In this document: piece after piece, positions 12,275 through 22,690 of the stretch
How positions within the stretch are numbered: the stretch's first letter is position 1
Layout: every line of letters begins with the position of its first letter
NCBI GenBank assembly: GCA_025201765.1
Contig: MU623392.1
Span: forward strand, 150,214 to 214,213
Reading direction: 5' to 3'
Length of the DNA stretch: 64,000 nucleotides
Source: Daldinia sp. FL1419
Lineage: Eukaryota; Ascomycota; Sordariomycetes; Xylariales; Hypoxylaceae
Position numbers and translations under genes: made by a program
The notes under the pieces: model-generated
Seen by the model: the letters and a program-made list of their open reading frames with translations, nothing else
What the model was told of the DNA's origin: nothing
The model's database searches: none

Positions 12275-13388
12275 GATGAGCTCGAGTTGATGAGTAACAT
12301 TGTATTCAATTCGATCTTAAGTTTAATTTGGTTTAAAAGTCGAGCGTAGAGTTAGGTTAGCCTTAGCTGTAGATGTCGATTAAGTGTGAAAGGTATCTAG
12401 AGGTCCTTACGAAGGTCCCAGCTCGGGGTTTTATAGCCACCACACTAGTAAAAGACACAGCTTCTTCACGAGTAACTAGTGTCTTCAAAACATGTGATAT
12501 TAAGTCGCCTGGGGCCCGGGATAGATTCTTATTAATACTTACGTAGAACCAGCGGCCGAATAACGGCAATAGTGGCCGATCCGGTTTCTTGACCATTTCT
12601 CAACCAACGCAGTTATGGTAGCGCCAAAGTAGGTAGGTAATTGATCCAGCCATTCCTGACCCCGGATATCCTATCGAGGTAAGGGCTTACGTGTGGTTGA
12701 TCTTCCGACGAAACCTTAAATCCGTCTGCTGTGCCGCGTCTGCACGTCGTATAGGGTTGCCGCAACGGTACTTGCAGCTGGATTGGGATCTTCGGTATCC
12801 GGGCGGGCCGGGTCGAACTTCTCGACTAGTCGCGACTTACTAAGTATGGCTTATTGATGGATCCGTTAACCTCTTAGAGCCGAATAGCCCCTTTTTAGAC
12901 CTTCTAGGGTAGATCCTCCCACTTTCCATAGACCTTCAATAGTATTTCCAGGTCTGGTACTATCGCCTGTAGCTTTTATATGCCCCCGTAGACCTATCCA
13001 ATGATGTCAGATATGAAGGAAATTATATTGATATAAGTCAAGTCCCACCCATTGACTCTCGGGAAGCGCCAAGACATATGGCGAAAGGGGTGGTTAGAGT
13101 AGGAAATAAACCAACGCAAGTAGAAGATAAAACAAGCAATAGGTACCTAAACTACTGTAGCATGATATACCTGTAGTTCATATACTGATGCGTATCGTAA
13201 TTCTCGTATAATGTCGTGCTCTTTTTGTTACCCAGCATGTATAATCGTAGCTAATCCTAATAACCCGGCCATTGCTGTTCTCCTCTAAACAAATGGAAAA
13301 ATCCGTCTATAATCTCGACCAGGTCTTCCATGTAGATAACACCATAAAAGTTTGCGAGGTACACGCCAGAGTTTGAAGCCAAAGGTGT
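12275..13388. other. Intergenic spacer
   Basis: About 1.1 kb between the cysteine-rich candidate and the 3' end of the zinc-finger gene. One 77-codon minus-strand frame (12596-12363) has no recognisable feature and lacks plausible splice partners. Nothing supportable was seen. Confidence 0.5.
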
Positions 13389-14995
13389 TTACGCCTTGGA
13401 TCTCTGGTTCGCCTTAGATGATTCAGGCGCATTTTTCGCTGGATGGTAAATCAAGGGCTCTTCGTAGGATGACAGCCAACCTGAGATCGCATCCTTTAAC
13501 TCGGACACGTTCAAACTTCTCCCTTGTGCCCTGAGGTACTGGACGAGCTGACTGAATAGATGATCTGCCATATCCCGGGTAGGATGTATATACGGACACG
13601 TGGGCTTATCAACCCATGTTCCGAAAAGGTCGTCCCAAACAACATACCACTTTACGTTGAGTGCCATCCTTTGTTTGGTAATTGATCCGAGTTGCTCGAC
13701 GGCTTTGCCGTGGGTCGGTTCGCACCTTGTTACATGTCCATCCAAGGATTTCTTATCGACAAAAGTAACCCAGCAGTTTGTGCAGTGATACTTTCCTAAT
13801 TTGTGTTTCTTGTTTAGGTGTTGTCGCAGAGAACTAACGTTGCTGAACCTCTTTTCAATACAGCTATAATATCGCACTGGGTCGCGCTTATAAAATAGAC
13901 ACGCGACAGGCCTACCCTTATCAGTGAGGCCTGTTGGTAGACACGATTCGCAGGCTCTAAGAGCTGAGCTTTTCCGACTAGGACCTGCTTCGGGGGTATC
14001 CTGTTGGAATTCATCGTCGCTGGAATGCGGTGTTTTTCGGGGTTGAACAAATTCCTTTTTATGGTCCGAATATGACTCCATGCTCGGCAATTGATGGGTG
14101 GTATTCTGAAACTTGGCGATGGTTAAATCTAAGGGCCCGTATGAATGGGATAGATTGTGTGGGGGTTGGATGGTAGGGGCTGGGTTTAGATTCGTAAATG
14201 AGAACGGATGAGGTAAAATATACTCGGGGTTAATAGATACAGGTCCTTGAGCCTCATATTGTTGAGCCTCATGTGTATCATTAAACGGTGTGTCAAGTGA
14301 GTCAGTCATACTCCAGTCCATTCCGGGAAGTTCTGCGTTACTCGAGTTAAACCGTGGTCTGTCGTTGGAATCGTATGTTTCTCCTTCATCATTTTCCAAT
14401 CCATCGAATATATTTATATCGTTCGAAAAGTCTGCATAGACCTCTGGAAAAAGCGAGTTCATATCCTCATCCAAATTTATTGACTTCAAAGGCTCCCACT
14501 CATCGCTGCAGGATGAGTTCTCTCTATCATGGAGCCCATCAATCAGATCTGTATCGTCGCTTCGACCTGAAATGTTTGAAGCCACTGGCTCAGGGATGTT
14601 CGCAATGCATCCATCGGTAGGGTGGGTGGAGTGCAAGAATGGATTCCCAGTTGTGGGCACAGCTGATGGCCATGCGGCTCTGTGGTGGCTATGGGGTGTG
14701 CCACTTATCTCAGATTCGTGGCGACCACCATGCAGAGCCTCGTAGTTGAGGCTGTTAATCATCCCAGTAGTTTCTATATAACAGTTCTCGCATCTCACCT
14801 GCCCGCAATGTGGACATGCTGGATTTATCGACAGGGACATTCCTCCATGTGAACAGTTGCACTGATAAAAATTAGTTGCAGGTTCCTAGGAAACATGACT
14901 TAGGTATTATTTTAGAAACCACTTACACAATACCACACAAGTCTCTCTACACTCGATACCTCTTTCTCTTTCAGCCTCTTGTGCTCGTCACCCAT
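13389..14995 (-). CDS. Fungal zinc-finger protein with N-terminal CC-x-C finger and C-terminal C2H2-like region
   Basis: Exons are 14995-14927 and 14861-13389 (65-bp intron, GTAAGT...ATCAG, branch CAACTAAT), giving 513 residues. An ATG-only reading from 14840 would miss the first exon, which supplies W21-Y-C-C-N-C26 and completes a finger with C39-x2-C42-x4-C47-x2-C50. A long acidic, Ser/Asn-rich region follows. The C-terminal third has a C2H2-like block (SSLRQHLNKKHK, then YHCTNC and DGHVTRC) and a WYVVWDDLFG...CPYIHP segment. This arrangement recurs in a large fungus-specific family of C2H2-type proteins of unknown function. A regulatory, nucleic-acid or protein-binding role is inference only. 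The family call rests on recalled pattern. The first exon is supported by the splice signals and by an identical structure in the small gene at 16474-16719. Confidence 0.75.
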
Positions 14996-16473
14996 CGTAA
15001 CTAATTCATATTCTATATGTATTCATAGAAAGTATGTCCACATAGATGGATCGGATCAAACCACAGAATTTATGCTCTCAAGTTTCGGGAGAAATGGCTA
15101 GGAGGTAACTATATGACCTGTGGTTTTTATTACACGATTAGCCCAGCCCCTATCCTCTGAATGCCCAATTACTCCGGTCGAAGCATCAATGTCAACGTGA
15201 GCGAAGACATACTTGATCATCACTTGGGCCAAGGAGTGCATTTTTGATCAAAATAGTTACCAACAGACAAGATTCCGGTGAAGGTGCAGTTTAACAAAAC
15301 CTACCATTACCGGGGATTAAGAGAACATGCAGCTATGTGGGCCAGTGTATAATTGGTAGAGGATTATTATGACTTGCATCTCTGGAGGGTTTATGGTCAA
15401 TATATTGATTGTTTACCTGAAATCCGACAAGGGCAAAGGTGTCCGATGAAGTTATAATTTTGCTGATGACTACTTGTACTTGCTATGGTTACTTCGAAAT
15501 GACGCGATCCTAAGATATGTCAGGTCGACAACGAAATGATACCTAGAGAGGTCATTACGCTGAAAGCCCGGAATGACTAGCGAAGGCGCGTAAGCCATGG
15601 TAGTATTAGGTAGGTAGGTAGGCAGCTTGAAATCCTAGGTATGATACTTACATCTACTACTTCGCGATGGAACTATTCATCGAACAGTCTTGCTTAAGGC
15701 AGATAGGCAGCTGATCAACTAATTACAACTGTGGATCTACACAACTGTAGCCGGGCGAACTGAAATCAGCGGAGCAACTATACGAGACAATGTAACTCTG
15801 GTCTCTCCAGGCAGGTGTCTTCACGATATCTAATACACGAGACCGATCTGTATAAAATATTAAAGCTAAACGTGATTACTCTCTCACTCTAGCCCAACGT
15901 CTGGGGTTGGGAAATTCCAAAGTCAGGAATCAGGGGTTGTAGAACGTGCCAAGGGCGGTTATTGGAATAAGTGCTCACATGTCGACTCCTGAAAAACCTA
16001 GCCTTCCTTCGTTTAAGCGTATCCGCTCGAAATCTTACCCCCCTTGAGTAGGGGGTATTCAAGTCATTTTAAGCTATTGGCTATGGACTTGAATCCAGAC
16101 ACATTTAACCCCTCACACCTCGGAGATCGTAGACCCCCGGGCTAATTAAATAACAAGACACGGACAACTAACGCATATGACATTCTGCCTATGTGGCTAT
16201 TCATTTAGTCAGGGTTATTAAACTAGTAAAAAATTGATATCATCAAGTTCCATGCCAGTCATACATAATAAACCACCGGTGGCCCTGACACTGGCAACTC
16301 TGGCTGTGAAACGAGAGGGGGGAAAGTTGAGTGTCTCCTAACCTAAGGCGGCTGTGTATACACTACAGAATCACGAGAACCAAGGGTGCTGATTGTTAGG
16401 GTATTTTCCGTGGGAGGTTTCGAGGAGCCCCCAGCTATATTTCCAGTTATTAGCAACGAGACTCTGCGAATCG
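14996..16473. other. Intergenic spacer
   Basis: About 1.5 kb upstream of the zinc-finger gene and downstream of the small finger gene. There is no open frame above background. A TAGGTAGGTAGGTAGG run lies near 15607-15624. It presumably contains the promoter of the gene starting at 14995. Confidence 0.5.
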
Positions 16474-16719
16474 CTAATGGTATGACTTGCCATGGGGCGC
16501 ATCAGGCCTGTAGCTGTCAGCACACAAAACCCGGTTTTCCTTCTTCGGGTATCTAGTCTTTAGGTCGCATCCGCCACACATCCTGTGCCCGCAGTCGATA
16601 CTGACGTATGTCAGATTCAGCTCCATAGCCATGCCCCCATCCCCACATTGACACTAATAAAGTTAGCCACCACGCAGTTGTCCGAATTTACGACATCGAC
16701 TTACACAAAACCAATACAT
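16474..16719 (-). CDS. Small zinc-finger-like protein, 64 residues, paralogous to the N-terminal finger of the 14-kb gene
   Basis: This gene is too short for routine ORF calling. Exon 1, 16719-16705, encodes only MYWFC; a 51-bp intron (GTAAGT...ATTAG, branch GGCTAAC) follows, then exon 2, 16653-16474. The product is 64 residues with C5-C6-x-C8, then C26-G-H28-x2-C31-x2-C34. The intron interrupts the adjacent cysteine pair in phase 0, exactly as in the zinc-finger gene at 13389-14995, and both copies continue with a Gly-Gly-Met. The C-x4-C-x2-C part keeps the same spacing; the cysteine three residues before it in the larger protein is Ser23 here. No upstream ATG exists in frame before a stop. 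It could be a genuine mini-finger gene (such stand-alone proteins occur in fungi) or a truncated duplicate. Expression data would decide. Confidence 0.6.
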
Positions 16720-18637
16720 GGTTTCCGCTCTTAGACGAAACCGTGTTGAGCCTATGATGTTTATCGATTGTCGTATGGAAAATGAAACTGTACAGGAATG
16801 TATATATAGTAGAACATGTTATTGCAAATCTATGCACACGAAATCCCAAGGGTGTATCGGGCATAGAATGATAGGAAGGAGAAAGGGGGGCATGAAACGG
16901 AGGGAACTGGAAAGACCGACGGACAGAGTATGGAGGGTGTTGACATCACTTAGACAAGAATGGCATTATGCCACTCCTTGACCTCGACATACGAAAAATA
17001 GTTACGTGAGCCCAAGCCGATATAAACGTGGGATACAAGGTACGGGTCTATTCCGAGACTACCTAACATTAGACGGCTGAGCGTTGCATTTAGGGGACCT
17101 GTTCTAAGTACATTAGATGGATGTATAGTCCCATTTGATCCTCAAATGGTAGCTCAAAAAAGCTTAACATATACCTTTTTTAGAACAAGGAGAACGACAC
17201 AGCCAGTCAGACTAGCTTTAGATGCCTGTATATATACCTAGGTAAGTATATTTACTATACTTCTCAAATATGTACATGCTCTCTTACGTACCTGAGGACC
17301 ATTCGAACGTTTGATATTATCTACAAGGGGGGTCATCTGTCAAAAATACCTATCGTTACAGGATGCCATTGGTGAAAACCAACAGAACGTTAAGGTGGAT
17401 AGGAATGGGACCGGTCGAATATACCGTCACACGAACCTCTGGTAAACTAAACAAGCAAGCTTCTACTACTACTTATCTACCTTGGAAATTTCACCACCTT
17501 GCCTAACGGCTTCCTTCAGAATATTGGCATATACATGGAATTGGTTTATAGCAGACGTATAAAATTCTTTAAACCCATGAAACAAGGTAGTACATAGATG
17601 GTTTTATGATCCTTATGTAGAATGTTTCGACCAACTTCCCGCTCAATGGTGACTTAGATGTGTGCAGAGTACTCGCAGGTCGATGAGAAATCTATACAAA
17701 CGAACAGTAATAAGTAGCGCGAAATAGATTTGGGGGGTGGCGACTACTGACGCAGCTCAGCTTATTTAGGTACTTAAGGTACTCTAGAGAGGAACTACAT
17801 GCTTGTTGCTTGCTAGGTAATATACCTATCTAATAGGTACCGTGAGTGAGCATAAGGGGGTATAGTGGCTAGTAATAGTTGCTTGGGGATGTATCAGGCC
17901 ACTGAATTTACGCAGGAAAATGCCTTTATGCTATGCTGTGTGACATATGATACCTAATATAAGTACGCCAGCCTCATACGATATTAGGCATCAATTGCAG
18001 AGCCTCCTCCCCTCCGCCCCCTCCTCCTCCCCGGAAGAAATGATCCTCCCCGGAAGAAATGATCCTCCCCAGAAGAAATGAATGGTCTTGGAAGTTATCC
18101 CCTTGGCCAGCAGAAAGCTACAACCTCTCCCCTCCTGTAATCGGTACAGAATCGAGATCGGACACCGTTCATTAACATAACGGGAAAAACTCTTAGAAAT
18201 GGCTTCTAGAACCAGTAGCGACGCATATGATTAGTCGATAGAGCACACAGTAAGCCACTTTATATGTCTCCATGTACTAATTTTGAAAATGCTGGGCTTG
18301 TAGTTTACTGCTGGTCAAGGGGATAACCACACTGTATGGTCTCCCCTCAAGTTTACCTACACACTTACTTACGGTAGGCATTTCACGATTGCATAAACTC
18401 CATGTATCCAATTTGACGAGAGATGACGTCCTATTAATGTGCCCTCAGGATACCTAGCTAGAATCCTAGGTTCTGCTCTGGAGCTAATAATTGTAACGGC
18501 ATAACAAACCGAACCAAATACCTCTGAACCCAATGCGATCGAAGGTCTTCCTATTCGTGAAATCACCATATCACCTCCTCCTAGATATTTGAGGTTGGCG
18601 TATGATTACGTAGAACTATGTGATCCCATCTAGGTAC
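16720..18637. other. Intergenic spacer
   Basis: A gene-poor stretch of 1.9 kb. An 87-codon plus-strand frame at 16718-16981 overlaps the small finger gene antisense and has no family resemblance. A pyrimidine-rich tract with a minisatellite occurs at 18003-18082, and CCTAGG/TACCTA words are frequent (17238, 17770-17840). Confidence 0.5.
18026..18082. repeat. 19-bp minisatellite, three copies
   Basis: The unit CCTCCCCGGAAGAAATGAT is repeated three times; the last copy differs at two positions. It follows a C/T-only stretch (about 18003-18032). It lies beyond the 3' end of the MYND-finger gene and is a likely length-variable locus. Confidence 0.85.
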
Positions 18638-20393
18638 TTATCCCTTGAAGACTGTAGCTCCCTCCTCTATCTGGGAAGCAGAGGGCTCCGGATGTTTGAA
18701 CTGAGCACCAACATGAAAGAGCCAAGTCTTCCATTGGCGTTTCATATCCTCGATGCTGAGGTGCTTGAAATTTTCGATCTGTCTCTCGTTAAGCCAAATC
18801 TTCTCCAGGTATTCGCGATCGTCGTCATCGTGCTCAACCCGCACCTCGAAGTCCGCGTCGAGATACATTCTGTACTTGATGTCCCTGTTAGCTCCGAACC
18901 CCTTCTTGTGGCTTTCCTCAAAATTGCGCCGAGCCACAGCTAAAAATTCCGTCTCTATTACGCCCCATTCTTTGTCGTTGAATGATCTGTGATAATTCCC
19001 TTTAATATTGACCCTGGGGAAATCACATCGGAGGTGACCGTGCAGTTCACGTAAAGTATCCTCCATGAACGCAGCATGGATCTCAGCTTTCTTCCTTTCC
19101 GGGAGATAAGCGGGTATCGTATTAACGGGATCCAGCTCCCAGGCTCCAGGGGGACCTTTCCAGATAACTTGTTGCACCCGATACTTTACAAAGTGCTCCC
19201 AGTGCGTCACCGTCTCAGCCCAGCCGAACCGGCCGCATGCGTAATCTACCGCAAACTTGTCTCCATTACTCAGAGTAACGCAAAGGACGGTATGGGGTCG
19301 TAGCATGCTACACTCTAAAGTGTTGCGTGCGGTATGCCGGATAATGGTGCGGTGAGCGTTCTTGACTAGAACCGCAAATTGTTCAACCTCTTCGACGAGG
19401 CCTATAAAACGATTAGTACGTATTAGCATATACAGGGGAAGGTGGCTTACCTTGCCAGAGCCATGTCTGAGTAGTGCTCGACGCAATAAAACCTAGGTCT
19501 AGGAGGTATTGATCTTGCATAGCGATATAGACGTGATCCTTTGCCACAGACCCGGATCGAAATTTACCGACGACCGGTTTCCCTAACATAGCTTCGATAT
19601 AGCGAGGCTTCTCTTTGAGGAATATTATGCCATTGCGTTCGTAGGAACCCTCGAGGCAGGGTAAAGTCTGGAATTCCTCCATGATGCCAAGGAGACTTTT
19701 CACGAGGAGCGTAGCTTGTATAAATCGCCTGCGGAGCTGGCATATGGACTTATGCAGTGGTTCGTGAATTAATCTGCAGCTCTCTCCGCAGTAGCAAACT
19801 CCTATGGCCATTTGAGGGCCGCTTCCATTCGAGCAGGCCTCACAAAAGCTTAAAGTTCCTTGGCTACCACAAAAGGCACAGCTTAAAGGTGTAGTGGAAG
19901 TTAGGGGGAGGGATTCGCATTCATCATCACTATCACCATTTGAATCTGGTGATGCTGCTAGTGACGGTGACGAACTGTGTCCACAAATATACTTGTTCTT
20001 TCGACCTTGAAATACCCATTTGCATTCGCTAAGGTATCTGGTCTTGGCAGATTGGGCGTCGTATTTTACTATGCCCATGACAAGAAATCCACTAGCTTCG
20101 ATGAAGGCAACGCGGATACCGTGGGGGACTTGATTTTCCAGTGCCTTGCTGATAATAGATTTAAGTTGGGTACACTCGTCATCATGCGCAGACGAGCCAG
20201 CTTCCTTTTTCAAGAAGATTCTGATTGCTCCGATATACTGACGATCTTGTTCCGCATCATCATGTCTCTCGTTAGTTGTTGGGTCAGGCAGACTCTCAAA
20301 GAATCGCTTTGTGGAAAGTTGACACGAAGTCAAGGCAGGGGCTCCTATAAGAACGGCGCAAAGCCTGGACACCATAGATGGTCTAGAGGCCAT
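18638..20393 (-). CDS. MYND-type zinc-finger protein
   Basis: Exons are 20393-19451 and 19401-18638, with a 49-bp intron (GTAAGC...TATAG, branch GCTAAT/ACTAATC) that joins a G to GC to restore Gly, giving 568 residues. Around residues 170-220 a cysteine cluster CAFCGSQGTLSFCEAC is followed by CYCGESC, then H and C residues; this fits a MYND zinc finger (C-x2-C...C-x2-C...C-x3-C...H...C), though with a longer middle loop than the classical form. The C-terminal exon (WLWQGKPP|GLVEEVEQFAV onward) is a globular region rich in aromatic and charged residues seen in fungal MYND proteins of unknown function. MYND fingers usually bind proline-rich peptides in partner proteins. The N-terminal 30 residues are hydrophobic with basic spacing and might be a targeting sequence, but this is weak. 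No SET-domain motif was seen. Confidence 0.75.
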
Positions 20394-21812
20394 AGTTGTG
20401 TTTTCCTTAGCTAAACGTTACTGGTGTTCACTTACTATGACTTCTCTATGACGTTGTTTCATAAAGGGGGTTGTGAAGGTAAGAGGTGAATGGAATCAGA
20501 CGAAGAAAGCAGTTGTGAATTAGCATGTTAAGTCCGGAAAATACGAAGGGGGGGGAGAAGATTTTATATTAGAGCATCCATGACTATCTGTGAAATAATT
20601 ACGGGTCAGAAAAACAACTACAGTACAGAAAATCACCTGTTTGGCTATCTTTCAAGCGCCTCTTACCGCAGAAGATCGTGATGAGTCGTGTCGCATATTC
20701 ACTCGTTTTAGCTTCTTCTCGTGGAGCCACTTACGACAGAAATACACTGTAGAAGGAAAGAACCTTTGTGGACGAAGACTACTTACTGCAAAACAATGAA
20801 ATAACGACATATGACCTTTCGTAATACCAGGTACCTAAATACAAAGATGGTAACTGCCCATATCCCATGATCGTTCCGTGAAGATAATCAGCAGCTATAG
20901 AACACACACCCTAGCACAAAATAAGGCTAGGAATAATTTGTAAACACCTCCTCCAAGATCTTTGTGCTGGGATTGCGTAGAAGCTGAAGCAGATACGTTC
21001 ACTATTTCTTATATCATAGCACTTGGCGTTGTAAAACAAATAGGCAGGGAGTAGATATAGGGATGTATGAGAGATATGTGTATAGGATACACGTAGCGTC
21101 CTCGCAGGAGGCGGGAAGACCAAGCGCTACCAGATATTATCAGATATCTACTACATTATCCGTAATACGCCTGTCCTGACGGCCACTCTGCGTATAACAA
21201 CAGTCATAAGACATGATCCCTAATATCTGGTAGCTAATAGCTACCTACCTATATGAGCCATAAACTATTGAAGCTTAACTAGTTAAAATCGAGATAGTGA
21301 TTGGCGCGGCTATACGGTTAAAGTCATCTAAGTGTCCTTGTACAAGCCAGCAATCCATATTCTATCATGCTTTCCTAAGGTGCTATTGTTTAAAATATTA
21401 TGTGATAAGTAGGATAGCCTTAGATTTAGTATTAGCAATTTCGCATCTTAGGATTTAGCTTTCAGGGCAGTCCATTATCAAACATGAATGAACTGTCCTG
21501 GTGCGGGATTGTTCGTTGAATAATCGCCATCGTTTGACTTTATATATAACAAGGATATAATGTCCTACTCTAGTTTACTTCCGGCATTGAACGCAACGTG
21601 GGTCATTAAAATCTCGTATTCTCGCTTTCGTTACATCGCGAACATTTGACTGATCTTGGTTGTCGAAAATTATATATAATGTAGGATGGACGACCTCTTT
21701 GAATGTGTAACGACCAAACCCCTCAATATCTAATAAACTGTGCTTTTTATACACGTGTATATAGAAGCTGAGAAACATATCCAGAAGGCGGGTTATTTCG
21801 TTACTATTAAAC
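20394..21812. other. Divergent intergenic region between MYND and LPMO genes
   Basis: About 1.4 kb separating oppositely transcribed genes, so it should carry both promoters. A palindromic CACGTG lies at 21752-21757 and a TATATAG at 21758-21764, about 50 bp before the LPMO start; either could be a promoter element but the spacing is short. No coding region was found. Confidence 0.45.
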
Positions 21813-22690
21813 ATGAAGGCCGCCTATGTCGCAACCTTTGGATTGGCCTCAATCGTGCAGGCCCATTGTATATCTCCAGCCCCCTCATCATAAAGCCCTT
21901 ACTAATTCTCAGCAGATACATTCCCAAGTCTTATCTACAATGGCGTCACCGAGGAGGACTGGGCGTAAACTTCCCCATCCCATAGATTGACTTAAGTTAA
22001 GGGGCGGACCATTGACCATCTTCCATAGCTACGTCCGGAAGACCACCAACTTCGGTGTCCACGACCACGGCCCCCTTTTTAACGTCTCATCTACTGACAT
22101 GAGGTGCTATGAGCTTGAACCGGGTAAAGGAAGCCCTAAAATCATGTCCGTCGAGGCTGGCGGCGAGGTAGGTTTCCGAGTAGACGGTAATGTTACGCAC
22201 CCTGGGCCTCTCCAATTCTACATGGCAAAAGTTCTAGAAGGGGAGTCTGTCAAGACCTTTGCGGGTAATGGAGACGTCTGGTTTAAGATCTTTAACGACA
22301 ATCTAGAATTCACCGACCGTTGGCCCGAGTGGCCTAACTGGGGCAAGAATGAGGTCTCGGTCACGATCCCCTCCTGTCTAGCTCAAGGTGAATATCTCCT
22401 TCGTGTGGAGCATATAGCACTGCATAACGCAGCGAGATTGAACACCGCGCAATTTTATCTGGGATGCGCTCAGCTTCATGTCTCTGGAGGTGGTACCAAA
22501 ACTTTCCCGGGCGTGTCGTTTCCTGGTGCTTATTCAGTATGAATTTACTCCTAACGCTCATAGGATCGCTATAAAACATTGTGTGCTGATTATCCTGCAG
22601 GCTACTGATCCAGGCATTCTATTCGACATCCAACAGTACCCAGCGCCCACCTCTTATGTCGCCCCAGGCCCCGCCCCTATCTCTTGTTAA
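21813..22690 (+). CDS. AA9 lytic polysaccharide monooxygenase (former GH61), secreted
   Basis: Copper enzyme that oxidatively cleaves cellulose or related glucans outside the cell. Exons are 21813-21867, 21916-21964, 22029-22536 and 22601-22690, with introns of 48, 64 and 64 bp, giving 233 residues. The 17-residue signal peptide ends VQA, leaving His18 as the mature N-terminus and first copper ligand. The spliced start HYTFPSLIYNGVTEEDWAY is family-typical. His92 (THPGP) is the second histidine-brace ligand. Tyr178 in the AQFY segment is the axial tyrosine, with Gln176 and His167 (EHIALH) as the usual second-sphere residues. Cysteines at 61, 151, 181 and 233 can form the two conserved disulfides. 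The protein ends ...PAPISC with no linker or CBM1, so it is a single-domain enzyme. A Trp-rich segment (W133, W136, W139) is somewhat unusual. Substrate and regioselectivity cannot be read from sequence alone. Confidence 0.95.

Noticed and set aside
12186..12300. Alternative start ATG at 12300 before the cysteine-rich candidate
   Set aside because: Its frame encodes a Ser/Pro-rich peptide without signal features and does not phase with the cysteine-rich part.
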